Part shown: positions 6,556 to 12,691 of the stretch, in pieces
Position numbering within the stretch: position 1 is the stretch's first letter
Layout: every line of letters starts with the position of its first letter
Source: Actinomycetota bacterium
GTDB lineage: Bacteria > Actinomycetota > Acidimicrobiia > Acidimicrobiales > JAFATL01
Direction of reading: 5' to 3'
Length of the DNA stretch: 12,691 nt
Assembly (NCBI GenBank): GCA_019243975.1
Contig: JAFATL010000298.1
Span: 1-12,691 of the forward strand
Position numbers and translations under genes: made by a program
The notes under the pieces: generated by a model
The model's database searches: none
What the model was told of the DNA's origin: nothing
Seen by the model: the letters and a program-made list of their open reading frames with translations, nothing else

Positions 6556-7499
6556 TAGTGACCGAGGCCCTTCGTGATCGACGACGCGGCGGGCCCGAGG
6601 ATCACGACGAGAATCGCCGGGAAGATGAACACCACCAGCGGGAACATGATCTTCACCGGCAGCTTGCCGGCCTTCTCTCTGGCCCACTGCTTCCTCTTGG
6701 TCCGCATCTCGTGCGCCTGCGTGTGAAGCACTCGACCGATTGGCATGCCGAGAGCGTCCGCCTGCGTCAGCGCCTGCACGAAGTTCGATAGTTCCGGCAC
6801 CTCGGTTCGTCGCTTCAGGTTGTGCAGGGCCTCCCGACGGGGGAGCCCCAGCTCCATCTCCTTCAGCGTACGAGAGAACTCGAGGGCGAGCGGGGACGTG
6901 AAGTGGCTGCACACGACCTCCATGGCGCCTTCGAAGCCCACGCCCGCCTCGACGGAGATGGCCAGCAGGTCGAGCACGTCGGGCAGATCCTTGAAGATCG
7001 ACTCCTTGCGCTCGGCCACCTTGCGGCTCAGCCACGACTGCGGCAGCAGGGCACCGACGGCGGGCAGCAGCACCAGGAACAAGGTCTTCTGCCCGGGGGC
7101 GAACTTGGTGAGCGTCGCCACGCCGATGCCGAGGAGCAGGCCGAGGCCCGTCGACAGCACCTGCATGGTGACGAACTCCTCAGCCCGAACCTGCGTGGTC
7201 AGTCCGGCCAGCAGCAGCTGCTGGTGGATCCGCAGGATGTGCTGGCGCGGCGTGACGCGGGTGACGAGGCCGGCGAGGGCGGCCGCCACGGGACGCACCG
7301 TGCGGGCCACGAACGACTGGCGCATTCGCTTGCTGTACTCGTCGGCATCGGCATCGTCGTCGAACCCCTGGTCCAGCTGGTGCAAGTAGGTGGTGGCGTC
7401 GACGGCGGGAGCCCGGCGGCCCCGGGCCACGCCGGCGGCGACGAACGCCAACCCGGCCAGCCCGGACGCTCCGGCGATCAACAGTGACGTGTTGTTCAT
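6555..7499 (-). CDS. tadC: Tad pilus inner-membrane platform protein TadC
   Basis: A 314-residue protein of the type II secretion F family. It has an N-terminal hydrophobic helix (about 5-25), a polar acidic linker (DQGFDDDADADEYSKRMR), two central hydrophobic segments (about 110-130 and 138-155), the T2SSF domain (about 170-295: IFKDLPDVLDLLAISVEAGV, then LGLPRREALHNLKRRT) and a C-terminal membrane helix ending in GPAASSITKGLGH. With TadB it forms the inner-membrane platform through which TadA drives pilin polymerisation. ATG 7499 is chosen because it follows the TadB stop by a single base (TGACATG), the arrangement expected for coupled translation; the frame extends to 7550 only as overlap with tadB. 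Length and topology are normal for TadC. Confidence 0.93.
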   Translation of the reverse strand: MNNTSLLIAGASGLAGLAFVAAGVARGRRAPAVDATTYLHQLDQGFDDDADADEYSKRMRQSFVARTVRPVAAALAGLVTRVTPRQHILRIHQQLLLAGLTTQVRAEEFVTMQVLSTGLGLLLGIGVATLTKFAPGQKTLFLVLLPAVGALLPQSWLSRKVAERKESIFKDLPDVLDLLAISVEAGVGFEGAMEVVCSHFTSPLALEFSRTLKEMELGLPRREALHNLKRRTEVPELSNFVQALTQADALGMPIGRVLHTQAHEMRTKRKQWAREKAGKLPVKIMFPLVVFIFPAILVVILGPAASSITKGLGH

Positions 7500-7500
7500 G

Positions 7501-8460
7501 TCAGACCTCGATCTTGACCATACGGAGGATGATCGCCGTGCCCACCGCAATGCTCAGGCCGGTGAAGGCCAGCACGGCGAAGCCCCAACCCTGGAACAGC
7601 GGCTTCATGTAGGTGGGCTGGATGACGTCGACGGCGATGAGCAGGAACACCGGCAGCGCGCCCAGCACCCAGGCCGAGATGCGACCCTCGGCGGTGAGGA
7701 CGGCGATCTCCCGGCGGATCTCTTCCCGGCCCCGGATGAAGTCGGCCAGCGTGTGCAGCAGGTCGGCGAGCTTGCCGCCCACCGTCTGTTGGATGCGGAT
7801 GGCCTGCACGACCCACTGCAGGTCGCGAATCTCGAGGCGGACGGCCATGCGCTCGAGAGCGTCGACCACGGGGTCGCCGAGGCGCGTCTCGTAGACGACT
7901 CGGGCGAACTCCTCCGACAAGGGCGGCTCCGACTCCTCGCACATCATCTGGATGGCCCGCAGGAACGTGTGCCCGGCGGTGAGCGACGATGCGATGAGCG
8001 ACAGGGCGTCGGGAAGCTGCGCCTCGAACGCCTTGCGGCGGCGGGCGATACGGAAGTTGGGGAACCACCGGCCGAGGAACGGGCCGATGACCAACGCGGC
8101 GATGCCGAGCAGCCATTGGCGGGTGATGAAGCCGAGGAACACGGCGCTGACGAAGCTGGCGCACGCCACGATGACGACGTACTCGCCCGCCTTGAGCGGG
8201 ATACGCGCCCGCTCCAGGGACTCCGACAGCGAACCCTTGGCATCGAACTTCGACACCATGTTTCCGGCCAGGCTCACCGCACCCTCGGCGATGGCGCCGC
8301 GGGTCTCGGTGATCGCCTCGATCGGCACGTCCTGCTCGCCGTAGGGAAGGTCGAGGATCTCGGCCAGCGATTGCTCACGCTTGCGGGCCCGCATGAGCAC
8401 GCCCACGGCGATGAGCGACATGCCGATCCCGACCAAGAGGGGAAGGAGCACTTCCTTCAT
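7501..8460 (-). CDS. tadB: Tad pilus inner-membrane platform protein TadB
   Basis: A 319-residue protein of the type II secretion F family. The first membrane helix is at about 4-24 (LLPLLVGIGMSLIAVGVLM). A cytoplasmic stretch leads to two helices at about 94-130. The T2SSF core follows (about 140-260: FEAQLPDALSLIASSLTAGH, then IRIQQTVGGKLADLLHTLAD), and two C-terminal helices sit at about 262-282 and 293-313. It partners TadC in the pilus assembly platform. Its ATG overlaps the TGA of tadA in an ATGA junction, a strong sign of co-translation. The EERE-like charged segment after the core (RGREEIRREIAVLTAEGR) is typical of the family. Confidence 0.95.
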   Translation of the reverse strand: MKEVLLPLLVGIGMSLIAVGVLMRARKREQSLAEILDLPYGEQDVPIEAITETRGAIAEGAVSLAGNMVSKFDAKGSLSESLERARIPLKAGEYVVIVACASFVSAVFLGFITRQWLLGIAALVIGPFLGRWFPNFRIARRRKAFEAQLPDALSLIASSLTAGHTFLRAIQMMCEESEPPLSEEFARVVYETRLGDPVVDALERMAVRLEIRDLQWVVQAIRIQQTVGGKLADLLHTLADFIRGREEIRREIAVLTAEGRISAWVLGALPVFLLIAVDVIQPTYMKPLFQGWGFAVLAFTGLSIAVGTAIILRMVKIEV

Positions 8461-9941
8461 CGCGACTTACCTCCTTCGGCCTCGGCCAGCTCGCGCTGGG
8501 TCGGGACACGTGTGGGACGAGCCCGGGTGTCGGCGACCGCGGCTCGGCCATTGCCGGAGCTGCGGAAGACCTTGGCCGGGACCTCGACGCCTGCGACTTC
8601 GAGCTTGTCGAGGAACTTGGGCCGCAGGCCGGTGGCCACGAGCTCGCCCGTCGCCTTGCCGCCCGTACCGGCGCCCGGCTTGTAGCGGAAGATGTCCTGC
8701 AAGAGGATCGTGTCGCCCTCCATGCCCTGCACCTCGGTGACAGCGGTGACGACGCGGCGGCCGTCGGGCATGCGGTCGAGGTGCATGATCACGTCGATGG
8801 CGGCGTTGACCTGCTCGCGGATGGCCCGCACCGGCAGGTCGAAGCCGGCCATCAGCACCATCGTCTCCAAGCGCACCAGCGCGTCGCGGGGGCTGTTGGA
8901 GTGCACGGTGGTCATCGAACCCTCGTGACCGGTGTTCATGGCCTGGAGCATGTCGAGGGCTTCGGCGCCGCGGACCTCACCCACGATGATGCGGTCGGGC
9001 CGCATACGCAGTGAGTTCTTGACGAGATCACGGATGCGGACTTCGCCCGAGCCCTCGGAGTTGGGCGGCCGCGACTCGAGGTTGATCACGTGCGGCTGCT
9101 GCAGCTGGAGTTCCGCCGAGTCCTCGATCGTGATGATGCGCTCGCCGTCCGGGATGAACGACGACAGCACGTTGAGGTTGGTGGTCTTACCGGTGCCGGT
9201 ACCGCCGGACACCAGGATGTTGAGCTTGCCCCGCACGCACGCCTCCATCACCACGGCGAGGTCCAGCGTGAACGTGCCGAAGTTGATGAGGTCCTTGACC
9301 GTGTAGGGGTCGGCGGCGAATTTCCGGATCGTCAGTACGGAGCCGTGGAGGGCCAGCGGCGGGATGATGGCGTTGACGCGGGAGCCGTCGGGCAGGCGGG
9401 CGTCGACCATCGGCGACGACTCGTCGATACGACGGCCGACGGCCGACACGATCTTCTCGATCACCTGGCGGTACTGCACGTCGTCGGTGAACGACAGGTC
9501 GGTGGCCTCGAGACGGCCCTCGCGCTCGACCCAGATCTCGTCGAACGAGTTGCACATGATTTCGGTGACGTTGACGTCCTGCAGCAGCGGGTCGAGCGGC
9601 CCGTAGCCGAGGGTGTCCTGGATCACTTCCTGGACGAACTTGCGGCGCTCGAGCGGCGACACCTGCACGTCCTGGCGCTGCAGGATCTTGTCGAGGGCGT
9701 TCTTGACCTCGGTCGTGAGGGCCTCGCCCTTCAGCTTCCCCATCTTGGGGGCAACCTCGGCCAGCACCATGCCGCGGACCTTGCGCTTGGACTCCTCCCA
9801 CGTCGACGAGGCGCGGGCCTTGCTCTTGGCGCCGGTGCGCGACGCACGGGGACGGGCCTGGCCAGGCTCGGCCGGCGCGGCCTTGGCCGCTGCCTGTCGC
9901 TCCTCCTCTTCGAGGACTGCGAGCTTCTCGGAGAGCTTCAT
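8457..9941 (-). CDS. tadA: Tad pilus assembly ATPase TadA/CpaF
   Basis: A 494-residue secretion ATPase that hydrolyses ATP as a hexamer to drive pilus assembly. The N-terminal 60 residues are charged and Ala-rich (a likely flexible or coiled region). The N-terminal ATPase-associated domain spans about 75-215 (QEVIQDTLGYGPLDPLLQD, EIMCNSFDEIWVERE). The RecA-like core contains Walker A GGTGTGKTT at 246-254, the Asp box TIEDSAELQL at 271-280, Walker B RIIVGEVRG at 317-325 and the His box GHEGSMTTVH at 338-347. All key residues are present. A 60-residue low-complexity C-terminal tail (about 430-494) is longer than in many family members. ATG 9941 has AGAAGGA upstream at good spacing and lies 33 bases after tadZ. 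Its stop overlaps the tadB start. Confidence 0.97.
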   Translation of the reverse strand: MKLSEKLAVLEEEERQAAAKAAPAEPGQARPRASRTGAKSKARASSTWEESKRKVRGMVLAEVAPKMGKLKGEALTTEVKNALDKILQRQDVQVSPLERRKFVQEVIQDTLGYGPLDPLLQDVNVTEIMCNSFDEIWVEREGRLEATDLSFTDDVQYRQVIEKIVSAVGRRIDESSPMVDARLPDGSRVNAIIPPLALHGSVLTIRKFAADPYTVKDLINFGTFTLDLAVVMEACVRGKLNILVSGGTGTGKTTNLNVLSSFIPDGERIITIEDSAELQLQQPHVINLESRPPNSEGSGEVRIRDLVKNSLRMRPDRIIVGEVRGAEALDMLQAMNTGHEGSMTTVHSNSPRDALVRLETMVLMAGFDLPVRAIREQVNAAIDVIMHLDRMPDGRRVVTAVTEVQGMEGDTILLQDIFRYKPGAGTGGKATGELVATGLRPKFLDKLEVAGVEVPAKVFRSSGNGRAAVADTRARPTRVPTQRELAEAEGGKSR

Positions 9942-9974
9942 CGGATTCCTTCTCTTCCTTTCGAGCAGCGGGGC

Positions 9975-11249
9975 TTAGGCGTTGACCGGGGCCCGGCGGA
10001 ACAGGCGCTTGAAGCGGCCACCCTCGGCCGATGCCTCGGGCGCGCTGGCCATGCGGGCGGTGACGGCATCGGGCAGCAGGTCGGCGAAGCCCTTGACCAT
10101 GAGCCGGCTCACCTCGGACTGCGGCGACGACGCGGCTACCGGCATGCCGAGGTTGATGGACCGGCTGACCTCCTTGGCGTAGGGCAGCACGGCGCTGAAC
10201 CCCTGCGGGAACAGGCGCGTGACCTGGTCGACGTCGATGCCGACGTCGGTCTCCGCCTTGTTGAGGATCAGCTTGACGTTCTCGCTCGAGATCTTGAGCC
10301 GCTCGAGGGTGCCGAGGAACACGCTCATGTTGCGAACGCTCGGCAGGTCGAGGGTGGCCATCGTGTAGAGCACGTCCGACAGGTCGAAGGCGGCCAGCAC
10401 GACCTCGGTGAGGGCGGCGGGCGTGTCGACGACGACGTAGTCGAAGCGGGCCCGGCACGCCTCGATGATGCGGGTGACGTCGGGCGGGTCGATGCGGTCG
10501 GCCTCCGACGGGTCCTTCGGCGCAGCCAGTACCGAGAAGCCGGTCTCGTGCGTGACCATGTACTCCTCGATGTGGTCGCGCAGATCGGCTTCGTCGGTGT
10601 CCTCGCGCTGCAGGACGTCGTAGATCGTGTAGCGGGGGCGAAGGCGCAGCGCCGTCGACACCTCGCCGAACTGCAGGTCGAGGTCGACGATGCAGGCCCG
10701 CTTGCCGGTGTGATGCGTCAGCAGGTAGGCGAGGTTGGTGGCAAGGAACGTCTTGCCGCACCCGCCGGTGGCCGACGACAGCGTGAACACGGTCCCCGGC
10801 CGGCTCAGTCCACTCGGTGCAGCCGTCGAAGCTGCTGCCACCGCGGGGACGGGCGCCTCGGGTGCGACCTTGCGGCTGAGCTCGAGAGCCCGCTCCAGGC
10901 TCTCGCGCAGCACGTCGTCGTCGGCGGGCAGCTGCACCAGGTCGACGGCGCCGGTGCGCACGATGTCGCGCAGGGCGGCGTCGGGCCGGCGGGCGAACGC
11001 CAGCAGCACGACCATGTTGGGCAGCTCGTCGTGGATCACCTCGAGACGGGCGAGACCCGAACGGGTGGCCAGGCTCGGTCCGGCCACCAGCAGGTCGAAG
11101 GGACCTTCGTCGGTGAGGATGTCGCCCACGGCACCGATGCGGCTGCACGACTGCACCTCGGGCCGGGGACGGAACTCACTGAGGATCCCCTCGAGCTGCT
11201 CGGCGAGGGTCTCGTTCCTGTCGAGGACGAGAATCTTGGGGTTGCGCAT
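9975..11249 (-). CDS. tadZ: TadZ/CpaE pilus localisation ATPase with pseudo-receiver
   Basis: A 424-residue, MinD/ParA-related protein that places the Tad machine in the cell. Residues 1-125 form a receiver-like domain (KILVLDRNETLAEQLEGIL) in which the strand that should carry the phospho-Asp reads FDLLVAGPSL, with no Asp, so it is a pseudo-receiver. An Ala/Pro linker (about 128-150) leads to the ATPase domain: Walker A region SSATGGCGKTFLATNLA (161-167), where the signature Lys of the KGGxGKT motif is replaced by Thr161; switch region VDLDLQFGEVST (188-199); Walker B FDYVVVDTPAAL (269-280). The C-terminus is basic (FKRLFRRAPVNA). ATG 11249 is preceded by TAGGAG, which overlaps the stop codon of cpaB 12 bases away, so the two genes are probably coupled. 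Confidence 0.93.
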   Translation of the reverse strand: MRNPKILVLDRNETLAEQLEGILSEFRPRPEVQSCSRIGAVGDILTDEGPFDLLVAGPSLATRSGLARLEVIHDELPNMVVLLAFARRPDAALRDIVRTGAVDLVQLPADDDVLRESLERALELSRKVAPEAPVPAVAAASTAAPSGLSRPGTVFTLSSATGGCGKTFLATNLAYLLTHHTGKRACIVDLDLQFGEVSTALRLRPRYTIYDVLQREDTDEADLRDHIEEYMVTHETGFSVLAAPKDPSEADRIDPPDVTRIIEACRARFDYVVVDTPAALTEVVLAAFDLSDVLYTMATLDLPSVRNMSVFLGTLERLKISSENVKLILNKAETDVGIDVDQVTRLFPQGFSAVLPYAKEVSRSINLGMPVAASSPQSEVSRLMVKGFADLLPDAVTARMASAPEASAEGGRFKRLFRRAPVNA

Positions 11250-11261
11250 GAAGTCGGGCTC

Positions 11262-11816
11262 CTAGAGGGCGTTGCCGATGTTGTGGCCGGGGGTCGATGC
11301 AGCAGGCGCACCCTTGCGGGTCAGCGACATGTACAGGCTCTGGAACGACTGCAGGTACATGATCTGCTCGGCCTGCGGCGGGGTGAGGGCCAGCAGGTAG
11401 GTGGCGGCGCCGTTCTCTGCGCCGGGCGCCGGGCTGGTGACCGACAGCACCTTCACGTTGCTGAGCGCCAACTTCACGGCGGGGACCTTCGGGCCACCGG
11501 CGGGCTGGTCGGACTTGAAGACGCCGTAGATGTTGACGTTGTCACCGTTGTGCACGTAGCCGGCGACGCCGGGCACGAAGGTCAGCTGCACGGCGACGGC
11601 TTCCATGCCGTCGGGAATGTCGACGGTGGCCGCCGGCGTCGTCGCTGCCGCGGCGGCGAGATTGGTGTGGGCGGGGAGCTGCGTCTGCGAAGCGGTCGTG
11701 TTGACCTTCGACGAGCTCTTCTTGTTGTTGTGGACGAGGAGGAACGCCATCGACGTGCCGAGCACGAAGACGGCGACACCAACTGCGATCAAGACGGTGG
11801 AGCGGTTCCGAGCCAT
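11262..11816 (-). CDS. cpaB: Short CpaB/RcpC-like Tad pilus assembly protein
   Basis: A 184-residue protein with a single N-terminal membrane anchor (about 8-28, VLIAVGVAVFVLGTSMAFLL), a low-complexity Ser/Thr/Ala linker (31-64) and the CpaB/RcpC core (about 65-165: VDIPDGMEAVAVQLTFVPGV, AGYVHNGDNVNIYG, LLALTPPQAEQIMYLQ). The IPxGM...VxVxxxxVxGVAGxVxxGDxVxI signature is what identifies it. Typical CpaB proteins have an SAF domain between anchor and core; here that space is occupied by the short linker, so the SAF domain appears to be absent. The family acts outside the inner membrane in Tad pilus assembly; in an organism without an outer-membrane secretin its role is less clear. ATG 11816 has GGGAG eight bases upstream. 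It is the first gene of the long minus-strand tad unit, 12 bases before tadZ. Confidence 0.88.
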   Translation of the reverse strand: MARNRSTVLIAVGVAVFVLGTSMAFLLVHNNKKSSSKVNTTASQTQLPAHTNLAAAAATTPAATVDIPDGMEAVAVQLTFVPGVAGYVHNGDNVNIYGVFKSDQPAGGPKVPAVKLALSNVKVLSVTSPAPGAENGAATYLLALTPPQAEQIMYLQSFQSLYMSLTRKGAPAASTPGHNIGNAL

Positions 11817-11854
11817 TGCGTTTCTCCCTGTTTCTTCTCTGGCGAACTGTTTGC

Positions 11855-11868
11855 GACCAGGACTGGTC
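11855..11868. promoter_or_regulatory. Perfect inverted repeat upstream of cpaB, possible operator
   Basis: GACCAG (11855-11860) and CTGGTC (11863-11868) form a perfect palindrome with two central bases, 38 bases upstream of the cpaB start codon, in the expected promoter/leader zone. The CTGGTC half recurs further into the same intergenic region. A 12-base palindrome of this form is a plausible dimeric regulator site, but no binding protein is known. Confidence 0.35.
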
Positions 11869-11901
11869 TTGGTGGCGAGGTGCTTCGGCTAACTCCGTCC
11901 C

Positions 11902-11913
11902 TCACTGAAGTGA
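11902..11913. promoter_or_regulatory. Small palindrome TCACTgaAGTGA upstream of cpaB
   Basis: TCACT (11902-11906) and AGTGA (11909-11913) are perfect inverted arms with two bases between. The site lies 85 bases upstream of cpaB and about 180 bases upstream of the divergent pseudopilin gene. It is a possible operator; arms of five can occur by chance. Confidence 0.22.
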
Positions 11914-11964
11914 TTGTCGGCATGTGCGCGTGACACTCCATAGGTCGTTCGGATGAATCTCGGA

Positions 11965-11985
11965 TGGTCAGACGTGACTGGTCAG
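11965..11985. promoter_or_regulatory. Direct repeat TGGTCAG-N7-TGGTCAG, possible activator site
   Basis: TGGTCAG occurs at 11965-11971 and again at 11979-11985, 14 bases apart start to start. Together with the palindrome at 11855-11868 this makes four TGGTC half-sites in one divergent control region of 278 bases. It lies 110 bases upstream of the pseudopilin start. The regulator encoded in the tad operon is a candidate binder, by position only. Promoter hexamers are not clear; a TTGACG at 12001-12006 has no good -10 partner. Confidence 0.35.
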
Positions 11986-12094
11986 GACCCGACACTGACG
12001 TTGACGGTGTTCTCCCGAATGTCGACTTCGCCCGAAAAAAACGGCCCGATCGGACTATGGAGGTGCGCAGTCCTCTTGCCGATCATCCGCAGTG

Positions 12095-12541
12095 ATGACA
12101 CACCTCAAGCACCAGAGGCGGGACGAGCGAGGGGCAGCACTGCTGGAGTTCGCGCTCGTCTTCGGGATTTTTGTTTTCGTGCTCTACGGATTGATCGCCT
12201 ACGGGATGATGCTGTCGCTCAAGAACAGCGTCACCCACGCCGCGGCTGAAGGCGCTCGCGCGGCCATCGGCGTCACGTCGGGCGACGCCGACCACAACGG
12301 CGTCGACGACCGCACCGACGCCGCCGTGGCACGCGTGAAGTCGTCGCTCAACTGGCTCGGTGCGTCGAAGGTCAACGCAACGACGATCACAGTGACCTAT
12401 CCGTCGTCGTGTCCCACGTCGTGCATCGACGTGAAGATCTCGTACCCCTACGACAGCCAGCCCCTCGTGCCGCCGGCACCGGGTCTCGGTCTCGTCACCC
12501 CCAGCAGCATCGGCTCCGAAGCCGTCGTCGCCCTTTCCTGA
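12095..12541 (+). CDS. tadE: TadE-like pseudopilin
   Basis: A 148-residue prepilin-like protein. After a basic leader (MTHLKHQRRDERG), cleavage by a prepilin peptidase is expected after Gly, giving AALLEFALVFGIFVFVLYGL with Glu at +5 and a single hydrophobic helix, the hallmark of TadE/TadF pseudopilins. The exported domain contains DADHNGVDD (codons 12284-12310), which fits the DxDxNGxxD calcium-loop pattern, and a Cys pair (SSCPTSCID) that could form a disulfide. The start is either this ATG or the GTG immediately before it at 12092; no Shine-Dalgarno is visible, so translation may be leaderless or weak. It is transcribed divergently from the tad operon and followed 25 bases later by a TadG-like gene with a strong ribosome binding site. 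Confidence 0.87.
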   Translation: MTHLKHQRRDERGAALLEFALVFGIFVFVLYGLIAYGMMLSLKNSVTHAAAEGARAAIGVTSGDADHNGVDDRTDAAVARVKSSLNWLGASKVNATTITVTYPSSCPTSCIDVKISYPYDSQPLVPPAPGLGLVTPSSIGSEAVVALS

Positions 12542-12566
12542 CGAGTCCGAAGGAGGACAAGTAGTC

Positions 12567-12691
12567 GTGAAGTTCGTCGCCCGCCTCAACCAGCGTATGG
12601 CTCACCGGAGGGATGAGCGCGGCGCAATCATGATCATGGCCGTACTGGGACTTACGGTCATGCTCGTCTCTGCATCACTGTCGATCGACAT
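12567..12691 (+). CDS. Partial TadG-like protein, N-terminus only
   Basis: The first 41 residues of a protein that runs off the right edge. It starts VKFVARLNQRMAHRRDERGA at GTG 12567, followed by IMIMAVLGLTVMLVSASLSI. The 'basic tail - RG - hydrophobic helix - D' pattern is that of the N-terminal Tad/TadG-like domain of Flp pilus-associated proteins, which anchor a long exported region. AAGGAGG at 12550-12556, ten bases from the GTG, is the best Shine-Dalgarno in the window and decides the start. It lies 25 bases after the TadE-like gene, so the two are surely one operon. Without the rest of the gene, TadF or a second TadE-like protein cannot be excluded. Confidence 0.7.
   Translation, partial: MKFVARLNQRMAHRRDERGAIMIMAVLGLTVMLVSASLSID

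Noticed and set aside
6556..7035. Extension of the histidine kinase frame into tadC, to 7035
   Set aside because: The added residues are Arg/Gly/Ala-rich shadow sequence of tadC. Only the part after the tadC stop looks like a real N-terminus.
7390..8685. A 431-codon plus-strand frame opposite tadB
   Set aside because: Rich in Asp, Gly, Arg and His without domain structure, and antisense to an unmistakable tadB.
9187..11148. A 653-codon minus-strand frame overlapping tadZ and tadA
   Set aside because: It is an out-of-frame shadow dominated by Arg, Pro and Gly and crosses the tadZ/tadA junction without any motif.
9090..11933. A 947-codon open frame on the plus strand opposite tadA, tadZ and cpaB
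   Set aside because: It is antisense to three well-supported genes. Its composition (Gly, His, Arg, Val, Glu rich, no domain) is the usual shadow of GC-rich codons.
12001..12060. Sigma-70-type promoter TTGACG upstream of the TadE-like gene
   Set aside because: No acceptable -10 hexamer at 16-18 bases; the GACTAT further down is too far away.

Overview
The window is high-GC DNA with strongly GC-rich third codon positions and many GTG starts. The gene content is a Tad (Flp) pilus locus of the actinobacterial type: short CpaB, TadZ/CpaE, TadA/CpaF, TadB, TadC, Flp and TadE/TadG-like pseudopilins, with a NarL-type two-component pair inside the operon. This suggests an actinobacterium, possibly of the Acidimicrobiia. 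The phylum is a fair inference; the class is a guess.

Layout. (1) Positions 1-2353 are an accessory region. A minus-strand gene is cut by the left edge (1-237). A divergent small membrane protein follows (333-791). Then comes a compact minus-strand trio, read right to left: a small KH-like protein (2347-2084), an Imm-5-like putative immunity protein (2081-1566) and an ankyrin-repeat protein (1537-932). The convergent gap 792-931 is rich in inverted repeats. (2) 2457-3833 is a PAS-PAS-GGDEF diguanylate cyclase with intact active site and inhibitory site. It faces the Flp pilin gene, and a perfect 13-bp hairpin lies between them. (3) 3909-11816 is one long minus-strand tad transcription unit, read right to left: cpaB, tadZ, tadA, tadB, tadC, a membrane GAF histidine kinase, its LuxR/NarL response regulator, and, after a 124-bp gap, the Flp prepilin. 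Most junctions are overlapping or nearly so. (4) After a 275-bp divergent intergenic region with clustered TGGTC elements, the plus strand carries a TadE-like pseudopilin (12095-12541) and the start of a TadG-like gene that runs off the right edge.

How the parts work together. Flp prepilin and the TadE/TadG-like proteins would be processed by a prepilin peptidase (not in the window). TadA powers assembly on the TadB/TadC inner-membrane platform, TadZ localises the machine, and CpaB is an envelope assembly factor. The kinase/regulator pair presumably controls pilus expression, and the adjacent cyclase may link the surface-attachment decision to cyclic di-GMP; both links are inferred from position only.

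I did not find a clearly new system. The points most worth a second look are: the histidine kinase frame has no usable start codon next to a seven-G run; TadZ has a degenerate receiver and lacks the signature lysine; CpaB appears to lack its SAF domain; the TadE pseudopilin carries a calcium-loop-like motif; the divergent pilus promoter region has repeated TGGTC elements; and the KH/immunity/ankyrin trio has no toxin beside it. No tRNA, rRNA, CRISPR array or insertion sequence was seen.
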